This document shows, piece by piece, positions 1 to 11,583 of a stretch of 64,000 nt of DNA. The first letter of the stretch is position 1, and each line of letters starts with the position of its first letter. Made by a program: the position numbers and the translations under genes. This DNA comes from Stramonita haemastoma (Eukaryota > Mollusca > Gastropoda > Neogastropoda > Muricidae). The stretch is taken from contig CM060325.1 in assembly GCA_030674155.1 (NCBI GenBank), positions 21,948,408-22,012,407 on the forward strand. Reading direction: 5' to 3'. The notes under the pieces are model-generated. The model had not been told where the DNA came from and did not search any database. It was given only the letters and a program-made list of their open reading frames with translations.

Positions 1-799
1 TTTAATCGTGATAGCCTTTAAAGTAGTCATAGTGATGGCACAGGGACACATCACATCACAGAAAGCACAAAATGTGGATGTGTGGGGGGTGTACCTATCG
101 CTGTCACCTGTGGCACCTTGGCAGACTGGAGATCTATTTTCTTTTCCTTCTCGCTATTTTCGTCATCAGCAAATCTGTCCGTTGAGTTTCAAATAAAAAG
201 TGTGGTATTAACTAGACAATAGACAAAAGGCGTCACATTTTCAGGCGTTTATGCTGCGGGCCTCCCCCCTCCCCCCCAGGTCAAATTTCTCCACAGCGTG
301 TGGGTAGCACAGGTCGCCACGCTTGCAGGAATGTGCCGTGTAGTCGGGTTCATTCTTCTCTCTAACTGCGTTATTTCCTTTCTCTTCTCCCCCGTCAGCT
401 TTTTATTTCTGACTCACTTAATATTTATCATTGAATTTTTTCTACTTCCAATGCAAACACGTTCATTTTATTGTCTAGTTAGTTAGATGAATCGTCTGCT
501 ACCAACGAAGACGCCATTTTTTTTCGCCACGCGCTATAAGTGAAAGGCGTTTCTATCACCTGCTATGCTTTCTTCCTTCCCTCCCAAGTACACACTGTTA
601 GTGGTCTAAATTTATCACTGGCACCATCTGAAACCTTCCCTCCATCGCCCCACCAAATTTCAGACACATTGTGTGAGAACCACGAGGTATGTGTGTGATG
701 GAAAAGTACTGCCCACGTGGTCAGGACCAACGGGCGGCTACGGCCGCAACGGAATCTAGCAGCGGGTGCTGTAACGGGCGGCTGCGGCCGCAACGGGGC
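1..799. other. No gene seen (DHODH intron 7)
   Basis: Low-complexity and unique sequence with no exon-like frame. The ggcggctgcggccgcaacgg block occurs twice near 730-795. No further DHODH exon is found. Confidence 0.6.
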
Positions 800-1045
800 T
801 AAGACGGTTAAGCCATGACAAGCTCTTAACATAACAACCTGCACTCTCCTTTAAAGGAGAAAAAAATCCTCTGAAGTCAGAGTATGGCTGCCTATATCAT
901 GTATATGGGCGAGATACTGGAAAACAGCCATACACGCAAACTTCTCATTCAGTGTGCAATTTCAATCTCACAGTGATTCCCAGGTAGGATGAGTGAGTCA
1001 GAGTGCACATTCTGGGTGACCCCTGGAGTGTTAAGCTGGATAGTA
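800..1045. repeat. Dispersed repeat F, copy 1
   Basis: Shares long blocks with 29515-29750 (agtatggctg, tctcacagt, gatgagtgag and gtgttaagctgg in the same order). No coding sense. Origin unknown. Confidence 0.75.
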
Positions 1046-1349
1046 CACAACAACAAGTTTTCTTTTTTTTTAAATGAAAAAAACAGAGGATGGTTTGTAA
1101 GCAAACCGATAGCAATGAATCAGCCTATAGTACAAATTAATTGATACAAATCAGGAGAGGAGGGGGCACGACAAGCTGAACACACTCAAGCCATGCCACG
1201 TTCCCTGGCACATATACACTCCTGATCTTCTTGTCAATCTACAGCATCATATTTTGACACAGAAAAAATTTGCTAAAATACCATATACAATGTAGCCAAA
1301 GCCAAAGAGAATTTCCAGGAGGTGGGGATGCTACACAGCTGTCAGTTTT

Positions 1350-1475
1350 TCCCAAACCCAGCCCAGCTAGTGCCAATCATGGCAGGAACTGACCACATGT
1401 GGACTTGGTAAAAGGAAAAGACGCACCAATTTTAGCAACGAGTCCGGCCCATGACTGAGTGAGTTATGCTGGACT
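1350..1475. repeat. Dispersed repeat D, copy 1
   Basis: Core gcaggaactgaccacatgtg followed by ggtaaaaggaa and a gactgagtgag end, shared with 1690-1880, 43560-43700 and 44340-44530. Confidence 0.7.
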
Positions 1476-1484
1476 TTTCGCGAT

Positions 1485-1690
1485 GTTTTTTTATATTTTT
1501 TTTATTTTTTTATATTTTATACCACTTTATGTCACAGCAGATTTTTCTGTGTGAAATTCGGGCTGCTCTCCCGGGGAGAGCGCGTCGCCACAAGTGCAGC
1601 GCCTACCCATTATTTTATTTTTTATTTATTTTTTTTTTTTGGTGGCAATTAATACTGACAGGCCAGGCCCCCTGGCGTCCTCATAGGGGA
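1485..1690 (-). mobile_element. SINE B fragment (3' part), reverse
   Basis: The minus strand reads through the ggagagcagcccgaatttca block shared with 2215-2340. It sits between two repeat D copies and is inverted relative to the SINE B at 1915. Confidence 0.75.
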
Positions 1691-1880
1691 ATCAACATAT
1701 GAACCACATCAGTCAGTTTCCCCACACTTTCAGCTCCTCTCAGCGGCTCATTATTTCATTTCATCCCATCCCAGCTGGTGCAGGAAATAGCAGGAACTGA
1801 CCACACTTGGGACTAGGTAAAAGGAAAGGGACATACAAAATTTAGCACTCTGGACTGAGTGATGTTGGATTTGTGCGCAG
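1690..1880. repeat. Dispersed repeat D, copy 2
   Basis: Longer copy with the ccccacactttcagc start and the gactgagtgatgttgga end. Confidence 0.7.
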
Positions 1881-1914
1881 TGTGTAACGCTATACTACAG
1901 CTAACAGCAAAACA

Positions 1915-2345
1915 GTCTGGATCGCTGGTCTAGGTGGTAACACGCCTGTCTAGAAAGCGAAAAGTCCGGGTTGGAGTGGTGCGGTGGTTCGAATCCCATG
2001 TGGACCCAAAACGTTTTCCCCATCCATTAGACCATGAGTGGTGGTCTGGGTGCTAATCTTTTGGATGAGACGATAAACTGAGGTCCCAGGTGTCACACAT
2101 CATTAGTTAGCACACGTAAAAGAACCCACGGCAACAAGGGGGTTGACCCTGGCAAAATTATGTAGAAAAAAGCCACTCTGACCGGGAAACAAATACAGTT
2201 GCAGACCGGAAAAAAAAAAAAAAAATTTAAAAGGGTAGGCGCAGCACTTGTGGCGACATGCTCTCCCCGGGGAGAGCAGCCCGAATTTCACACCGAGAAA
2301 TCTGCAGTGACATAAAGTGGTATAAAATTTTTTTAAATAATTTTT
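1915..2345 (+). mobile_element. SINE B, near full length
   Basis: tRNA-like head with an A-box-like ggtctaggtggtaac and a B box (ggttcgaatcc at 1987-1997), then a body with gaacccacggcaacaa and the agcagcccgaatttcac block, ending in an A/T-rich tail. In the DHODH pre-mRNA it lies only ~20 bases past the exon 7 donor. Confidence 0.8.
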
Positions 2346-2366
2346 TTTTAAACTGTGAGGCCGCAC

Positions 2367-2520
2367 CTTGAGTCAGTGTGTACATGTCCCTGACAGTGTT
2401 GGTGGCCAGAGTCTTCAGAGGCAGACCGCTCAGCCCCCCTGTCTCCTCCCGGTGCTTGCTCTGCAGGCTGTGGGGTCTCTGCACTGTCGTGTTGCACACA
2501 ATCAGCCCGTCCACACCGCC
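2367..2520 (-). CDS. DHODH: DHODH exon 7 (last one in the window)
   Basis: 154 bp from phase 0 to phase 1. The acceptor is tgtcctcag and the donor AAG|GTGCGG, a weaker site. It encodes [13 protein letters not shown] and [10 protein letters not shown], with the substrate-binding asparagine and the SG motif. It ends at TQ(G), where the vertebrate protein continues with the phosphate-binding segment. No matching sequence is seen in 1-2366, so the remaining exon(s) lie outside. Confidence 0.95.
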
Positions 2521-2617
2521 CTGAGGACACACATGCACGCATGCATGCACGCATGCACAGACACACACACACAAACACGCACGCACGCACACACACACAG
2601 AGACACACACACACAGA

Positions 2618-2693
<76 letters not shown>

Positions 2694-2791
2694 ATGATGC
2701 AGGCAATGTCAATTAATACCAGGGACTGGATGTTTAAAAAAAAAAAAAAAAAAGAGCACATGAGTGCTTTATTCCATTATCCTTGATATAA

Positions 2792-2863
<72 letters not shown>

Positions 2864-3569
2864 AATATCAGCACCATTCACGTCTAACATCAACACTTGA
2901 TGGATTAGCGCCTTCTGCTTACCACAAAACACCTGGTAAGGTAAGGTGAGGTAAAGGTAAGGTAAGGTGAGCTAAGGTAAGGTAAGGTGAGGTAAGGTGT
3001 CTCATAACCTATGTGGTTGTAGGGAAGCAAGGTGTCAGACCTCAGCTTCTCTAGGGGCCAGTGTGTTGAGGGCGGCACCCATGTCCTCTCCCTCGTTGCT
3101 TATTCTATTATCCTCGATATAAAAGAATAATAAAAAAAAAAGTACCTCTACCTGCACACAGTCCTACCTACCTTTTTCCTCATGACCACAGCGGCGATGT
3201 CTGCCTTGTCCTGGTCAGTCAGGTCGGGGGCTATCTTCACCAGCAGCGGGGGTTTGGGGTCCACACGCAGCTTGTCTCGCTCCGACACCACCTGCCACAC
3301 ACCAGTCATAACATGCATTCACACACGCGCACGTGCACGCACGTGCGCACGTGCACACACACAAGCACACACACACACTCATTTTATACAAACACACACA
3401 TGCGTGTGTATATAAAATGTGGGAGTGTGTAATTTTTTTAAAAATAATTCAGGTTTAGAATTTGCATTAACTACTCCTAAGTCTCATTGTTTTACCCGCA
3501 GCTAGGCTAATGGAAGGAAACATTGAAGAGTGTGACGCACTTCAATGGCGATTACACACACACACGCAC

Positions 3570-3609
<40 letters not shown>

Positions 3610-6551
3610 CACACACACACACACACACCTACCCACAACACACAACACCCACCCACAATACACACCTACCCACCCATCCACAACACACACCCACAACACC
3701 CACCCACCCATACAACACAGACCTACCCACCCACAACACACCTACCTACCCACCCACCAACAACACACACTTACCTACCCACCCACAACACACACCTACC
3801 CACCTACCCACAACACACACACACCCACAACACACACCTACCCACCCCCCACAACACACCCACCCACCCACAACACACACCTACCTACCCCCCACAACAC
3901 ACACTCTAATGATGGTAATGATGGCAGCCAACGGCAGCTAAAAAATTACTGTGCGGGAGAGATGAACAAAGAGGCAGTCTGAGATGACAAAGACGAAAAA
4001 AGCCAGTGTAAAGTATTATGCAGTGACAAAAGGAAGAAAAGTCGGCATCTTTACGACATGGAACGAGGCGAGCAATTCCGTTACGGGCTACCACGGGGCC
4101 GCCCACAAAAGTTATAAGAGCCTCGGTAAAGCCAAAGACGCAATGGCGTTCTCCGGCTACTCGGATCCAGTTGTTTATGGAGACCAGGCTATGGACACGA
4201 ACAACGACAATGACACAGCAACAATATCTACAGAGGGTGAAATCAGTGGTGTAGAAAAGGAAAACGAAAAAACACTTACAAATGACGAAATGCTGGTGAG
4301 TACATCCATCGATGCATGTCACTGTGGTATTGAATTGAAGGGCCATTCTCTGAAATGCTGTGAATGCCAGAAAAAAAATCACTGGCCCTGCACGTCCCTG
4401 CCAACTTACCAACTTTGTGTATTTGCAAAAACATCACGCAAATACACATGCAGGGTGTGCGCAGAGGCATTTTACACCACCGAAAGCCTCTGCGAACAAA
4501 TCGAACTGGAAGCAGAGCTGATGAATGACGTCAAATCCACCATGACGTCCCCTGAAAGAAGACTGACACTGGACAAGAATTCCAAAAAACAAGAGGGATT
4601 AGAATCCCAGATTCAAGATATGAAGAAAGTGATTTGTAATTTAGAAAAATCTGTCAACTTCTTAGCAGAGCAAATGTATTCAGCCAATACAGAGTTGAAA
4701 GATCAAATAGAAGTAAGTCTTCTAAATTATTCAGCTTCGACAAATCAGACACTTCAGTTACCACAAAGAAACTCTACACCCCGAAAAAAGACACAAAAGA
4801 AGACCTTGAAAAAACAAAGAAAGTCGTCTACAAACAAAACCAGTTCTGAGGATAATTCAGCAGAACCTCAAATACCATCGACCTCTACTAAGGACAAAGT
4901 GAACCTTAGTGACCGCAGTCTTTTGCCTGATCGAGATGATGGTGCAGACCAATCCTCACCCACCTCGACCAGAACATCGGCATCAGACTGCGGGATGGGA
5001 TCTGTGACACCAGAGGGGACAACTGCAGAAAACAGAAGACCACAAACTGACGTGGGAAATGAAAACAGGAGCGAGATGTCCCATTCCGATTGTGAAGATT
5101 TGATCGAAGATGTTATGTCACACAAGGACAGTCTGCCATATGTACTCATTATGCATGACTCTATAATGGATGGTCTTGACCCCAGAAGACTTGGAGCTTC
5201 CTACGGGCTGTCAGCCAGAAAAAGAAAAGCATACACCCTGGCAGACTGTGAAGAAGAAATGAACAAAACCAAGGCTACCCCAGATGCTATTTTAGTTCAC
5301 TGTGGACTTAACAACTTGAAACAGCAAAACGCCCATGAGTCCGCAAGAATGAAAAAAAAAATGATAATCAAAATGAAAACAAAATTCCCACAGTCCAAAA
5401 TAATCATCAGCCAGACAATTCCATGTGGAGATCAACAGCTTGAGAGAAAAAGAAAACTCTTCAACGCCATGGTCTACAGTGAACTTGGCCAGGAAGACAA
5501 TGTCAATTTTGTAGAGCACAATATCCAACCAGGCTACAAAAGATTATACAGGGACAAATTTCATCCTTCTGCTCGAGGTAGCAGTATCCTTGCGAGTACA
5601 ATTGGCCGCTGTTTAGAAAGCCTGCTTTGGCAACAAGCACGGAAAAGAAAGCCAAGACCAAAGTTTGCTAACTTACCAAAGCGAAGGCAGCTGGACTCTG
5701 CAGCTGGAAATTATTTTCCATTTACCTCAAGAGAAAACGAGACTTCAAACAGATGTCATGGACATATTACTGACCAATCTAAAAGAGAAAATTATCAAGA
5801 AGGTGACGAATATATTGAATATGACAGAAACACTGCAAAACTCAAACCAGATTTCTGCTCTCAAAGAATTTCAAATAACAGATCAACTTCACAATCCCAA
5901 GAGATGTTCAATACCTCAAAACCTTGGGCTTTTGAGTCAAAAGACTTCGGCAAAACTCTTTGGAGCAATAAACAAAATCAACATCAACGAACAAGAAAAA
6001 GTTGGAACGATAGGAACCGGGGACAGGAACAACCTTGGAGAGATAGAGTAGAAAAAAACTATTATGACAACATCAACAGCAACAGAAGAAAGAACACGGA
6101 AGAAAATGAACAAACAAGAAACCATGGCCCACCTATCGCTACCAACGGAAAGAGACATGACTGGAGACTTGGGGCCTCAGGAAGATGGAGACACGACTGG
6201 AGATCTAGTCAGCCCCTTGGAGACCGACAACCTGGAGAGGAGTGGGCCGATGGCCTCTATGAGAAAGACTCTAGGTCTAGATACTGGCAGAGGCCAGCGT
6301 CCCACAGATCAGACTGGGCGGACTGGAGATACGGCCATCGCCACGGACACCGACAACGCTGGCAGTGGAGAGGTGACCAGTACGTTCCCAGGCAGTACTG
6401 GAGTACAGATGCTGACCAGAACTGGGCACTGAACCAAAGACAGCGAGAAGAGCCACCAAGACAGTACAGACAGTACAGAAACAGCAGACTGAACAATCGT
6501 CTGCATCACTGACACTTCCACCGTCATTCCTTTACTCCACAAAACATATCC

Positions 6552-6629
<78 letters not shown>

Positions 6630-6873
6630 TCACTCACTCACTCACTCACTCACTCACGGCACACACACACACACACACTCACGCAAACACACACACTCAC
6701 GCAAAACACACACACACACACATACCCCCCCCCCCCCCCCCACTGTCACCACCACCACCTTCATCCGTCACCTACATCATTGGCTCTACCATCCCTACTG
6801 TAACACTCATGCACACACATGCCCGAGCACGTGCACGCAAACAATGTAACACACGCACACACACACACACACA

Positions 6874-6921
<48 letters not shown>

Positions 6922-9900
6922 ACCAGCCCGCATGTAAATGTGGAATAAAATATTTAATAAATAATTCCTTACAAGGGAATGCAGTAGGGTGAGAAATTTT
7001 TAAAAAAAAAAAAAAAAAAAAAGGATCACTGTAACAGACTTACTACTTTCTTCCAGCATTTGGCTAAAATATTCTGCGTAACTGATGATGTCATTAATAT
7101 TTTTATGTAATTATAATGACTAACTTGTCAGTGGCGTCATTTTCAAGTGGTTCACACCCCCCCCCCCCCCCCCAATGACTTGGATCTATTCACTGTATGG
7201 ATTTTCAGATTTGAAAATACCTTGGAAGTTGTGTTTATTATTGAATGGAATGAAGACCGTTTTGTATTAATATGCAGATGGCTTCTAGCAAGAATATGTC
7301 TGAATGAATGATAACTGTATTGTGCTCCATATTGCTTTCTCATGCCGATAGAGTAATACAGCATGCATATTGGTTGTTTTTCTTAATGCTTGCTTGCTTG
7401 TCATATTTACTCTTTTAAAAATGTTAATTGTTAATGAAAAATGTTTTGACATGTAAACAAAAATTAGATTAAAAGAGGTAGAATTGTATAGGTATCAGTT
7501 GCATTCTAGTTCATCTCTCTCTCAAAAAAAAAAAAAAAGAAAAGAAAAGAAAAAAAAAAAAGAAAAGAAATACTAACATTACGATATCTACTTTAAAGAT
7601 GAAAATATTATCGTGGAATATCAGAAGTATTCATGGGAAAATTGATGGAATTGACACAAATAAACTTAAGGATGTAGAAGTAGAAAATATGTTAATGCGC
7701 TATGATTTAATCTTCTTACAAGAAACACACTTAGAAAAAAAGACACAGATAGTATAATGCTCCCTGGATATATATCTGCACATTACTGCAGACCACTGAA
7801 CAGTAAAGCATCAGGTGCTTCTGGTGGTGTTTCCATTTTTGTAAAGGAAAAGTATCGTCAATTTGTAAAATTTTTGCCTCAAAATAATGCTGATATAGCA
7901 TGGGTACAAATCTTAAATGGTCCTTATGATAATGATACATGTATAGGTGGAGTGTATATCCCACCTGAATATTCTTCCTTTGGAAAACGTCACACAATGA
8001 ACATATGGAATAAACTAGAACAAGACGTTGCATATCTATCTAAACAAAATACTATCATTCTCTGCGGTGATTTCAATGCAAGAACAGGTTGTTTAGAAGA
8101 CTTCATTCAAATGGACTATCCACAAAACTATTATGAGTTACCATGCAATTACAGTTATGATAACTGTTATGAACGGTGCTCTATGGATAAAATATTTCAA
8201 AGAAATGGTAAAAGACTTATAAATATATGTGTTGATTATGAAATGAGGATATTAAATGGTCGCACACTGGGAGATCTGCAAGGACATTTCACATGTTTTC
8301 AGCCACAAGGTTGTAGTGTTGTCGATTATTTTGCGTGTTCTAAATCTATCCAAAAGGAAGTGCGCCATATGAAAGTCGATCAATTAACAGAGTACTCTGA
8401 TCACTGCCCGTCCATTTAGACATTTCAATACCAAGAATAGATAACTATAAAGTGTTAAAAAGGAATGATCTGAGAAAAAAATAGACACAGTAATACTAAA
8501 GATAATAAGAAAATTACAAAGAATGCTTTACCACCCAGTTTTTACTGGGATGAAAATTCAAAACAGAGATTTCAAACCTCTTTTAAACTGTCGACCGTAC
8601 AGTCACGTATAAAAGATATAAAACGCAAAATGTGTATAACATTAAACACATATAACCAAAATGAAGAAGATGTTGATTCAGAAAATGTGCAAAAGTCAGT
8701 AAATGAGTGTGCTGAAAATTTGTCGGTAATTTTCACTGATGCAGCAAGATTAAGTTTGAAACTTAAAAAACGAAACATTTTAATAAAAAAGAAAAACAGT
8801 AAAAAGTGGTTTGATGGACATTGTGCAGAAATGAAAAAAGAAATAAAATCTTTACTTAACGCCATCAATCGGTATCCATTCAAAGTTGCTCTTAGACAAA
8901 AGTATTTTTCAAAGAGAAAAGAATACAATAGACTTTTAAAAGAGAAAAAGAGATCGTTCAAAAGCAGTCTCGTTTCGAACCTGCATAACGCAATAGATAA
9001 GGATCCTAGTGTATTATGGAAAACTCTGCAACAATTAAGGATAAGTGAAGAAAAAAATACAAGAGAAACAAATTTCCTCAATAACACAAAATGGATGGAA
9101 CATTTAAAAAAGCTGATAGGAAAAGAACCTTCTGTCAATCAAAAGAGAAAAGAACAAGTGCAAAACATGTACGAACTACTAACAAGACGCGAAAACCCGT
9201 ACTTAGACAGGCCCTTTACTAGAAAAGAAATCACGGAAGCAATAAAAACTTTAAAAAACAAAAAATCTCCAGGCAAGGATGGTATATTAAATGAAATGAT
9301 CAAATCCATCACCCCAGATATACTAGGTATACTGGAGTTACTTTTTAATGTTGTTCTTGATACAGGGTTGTATCCACATGAATGGAAAGAAGGCATCAGT
9401 ATTCCTATTCACAAAGGTGGATGCCCCTAAAGCCTGAAAACTACAGAGGAATCACATTGACAAACACTTTCGGTAAATTATTTTGCCAGATACTGAACAA
9501 TAGAATATGCAACTATCTAGAAGAAAATAACAAACTTGCCAAAGAACAAGCTGGATTTCGAAAGAAATGTAGAACTTCAGACAATATTTTCATTTTAAGT
9601 AAACTAGTTGATAACATATGCAAAACAAAAGATAAAAGGTTGTATTCTTGTTTTGTGGATTTTCAGAAGGCTTTCGATAGCATTTGGCATCAAGCTTTAA
9701 TGGTGAAACTGCATGCAATTGGAATAACTGGTAAATGTTTCAATCTGATTGAAGATATGTATACAGATGCCACAATATATGCAAAAGTAAAAGATACGTT
9801 ATCTGAAGAAATAGAAGTAAAAGTTGGGGTCCATCAAGGCGACACACTAAGTCCCACACTCTTTAATATCTACATTAATGATATCTTTCAACATATAGGA

Positions 9901-11549
9901 ATGATTGATTCTCCATATATAACGAACAATGATGTAGTCTCAGGTTTAATGTATGCAGATGATCTTATATTGTTATCAAATACAAAATCAGGTCTCCAAT
10001 CAAAACTGGATAAATTACATGAGTATTGTCTAAAATGGGGACTCCAAGTAAACAAAGAAAAAACCAAAGTTATAATCTTCACAAAATCTGTACCTAAAAT
10101 TCCTATTCATTTTAAATGTGGACAAAACCTAATTGAAACTACAGATAGGTATAAATATCTAGGTATAGTTTTTCATCAGTCAGGAAAGTTTGATGTGGCC
10201 CAGGAACACTTAGTCAAACAAAGTAACAAAGCTATTTATTCGCTGAAAAGAGCTCTACAAGGAGGTGTACTAAAAATAAATATTGTTATGCAGTTGTTTG
10301 ATGCCCTAATAATGCCTATTTTAACGTATGGAAGTGAAATATGGTTTCCTTATGGTTGTAATGTAAAAGATAACTTCAAAATAGATGATTTATTTAAAAT
10401 GTGCTTAACCAGTCAGTTTCATTTTGAAAGCACCCACGCAAAATTTTGCAGACGGATATTAGGAGTTCACAAAAAAACAATGGTCTTGCCAGTTTTCGGA
10501 GACTTAGGCAGATACCCATTAACGTTAAAAGTTATTAGTCATTTAATAAATTTTTGGATTCACATAATAGATTCAAAAGAAAATAGCTATTTGAAATTGT
10601 TATATAATGAAATGCACCAAAACAATGAAAAAGGTCACTGGATTTATTTTATCAAAACAATAATTCATAAGATTGGATTCAAGCATGTGTGGAATAATCA
10701 TAGTACATTAAATATGAAAAGATTATGCTATGCTATAAAAACAAAACTTGAAGAATTATACAGACTGTTTTGGAATCAACAAAAAAAGTTATTTTCTAAG
10801 CTGAATTTTTACAACTCTGTTTCACATGTTTACAGATTGGAGCCGTATCTTTTGATATGCAGGAATGAAAATTATAGGCGCCTATTCAGCAGATTTCGCA
10901 CCAGCTCCCATGATTTAATGATAGAGCAAGGGAGATATATGAATATACCGAAAGAAGAAAGAAAATGCAAATGGTGTAACAAAATAGAAGACGAGTATCA
11001 CTTACTTGATGTTTGTACATTATATGATGATTTAAGAAAATTTTTTATATCTAATGTCAATATTAAGGAAATGAATAATATGAATAACTACAAGAATCTG
11101 AGTAAGTTTTTCAATAACGAGGACTGTCTGCTAGATATGATCAAATATGTGCATGATTCTTTTTCCAGAAGAGCAAGAACATAGATACATTACATAAGAA
11201 AGAATCTACATCTTTTAAGAATGTTAAATACGTTTACGTTTGGTGTCAAATAAGTCTCGTTCTGACTTAATGGCAATAAAGTTTTCTGATTCTGATTCTG
11301 ATTCTGATTCTGATTCACACACACCCACAACATACACCTACCCACCCACCTAAAACACACACCTACCCACACACCCACAACACATACCTACCAACCCACC
11401 CACAACACACACACAACCCACAACACCCACCACAACACACACACCCCCACACCCACAACACACACACAACACAAACCTACCCACCCACACCCACAACACA
11501 CACCTACCCACCCACCCCACAACACCCCCCCCCAACCTCCCCCCACCCC

Positions 11550-11583
<34 letters not shown>

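Larger units (their letters stand above)
3908..11316 (+). mobile_element. Non-LTR retrotransposon (LINE) with SGNH-type ORF1, inserted antisense in DHODH intron 5
   Basis: A LINE of about 7.4 kb: short 5' UTR, intact ORF1 (3984-6512), 1.1 kb spacer with CA/CACT microsatellites, broken ORF2 (7599-11184), 3' UTR with AATAAA at 11275-11280, and a tail of about five TTCTGA-type hexamers (11284-11316) instead of poly(A). The same CA/CCTACCCACC minisatellite lies on both sides (3545-3905 and 11317-11660), which shows that everything between came in as one unit. The target duplication cannot be defined inside the repeat. The clade is not certain: the reverse transcriptase with a terminal CCHC-like motif and an SGNH domain in ORF1 recalls CR1/I-group elements. 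Confidence 0.85.

Noticed and set aside
1466..1702. 78-aa plus-strand frame
   Set aside because: It is a SINE B fragment read through; no protein features.
2227..2761. Long Cys-Val or Thr-His repeat frames over the CA run
   Set aside because: They are translations of a (CA)n microsatellite in several frames, partly overlapping the real DHODH exon 7 in the wrong frame.
3502..3982. Threonine/histidine/proline-rich frames of 120-145 aa
   Set aside because: All frames over the minisatellite are open because its units lack stop codons; no start context and no non-repeat coding sequence.
4868..5149. Antisense frames over the LINE ORF1
   Set aside because: Shadows of the 842-aa plus-strand ORF, which has recognisable domains.
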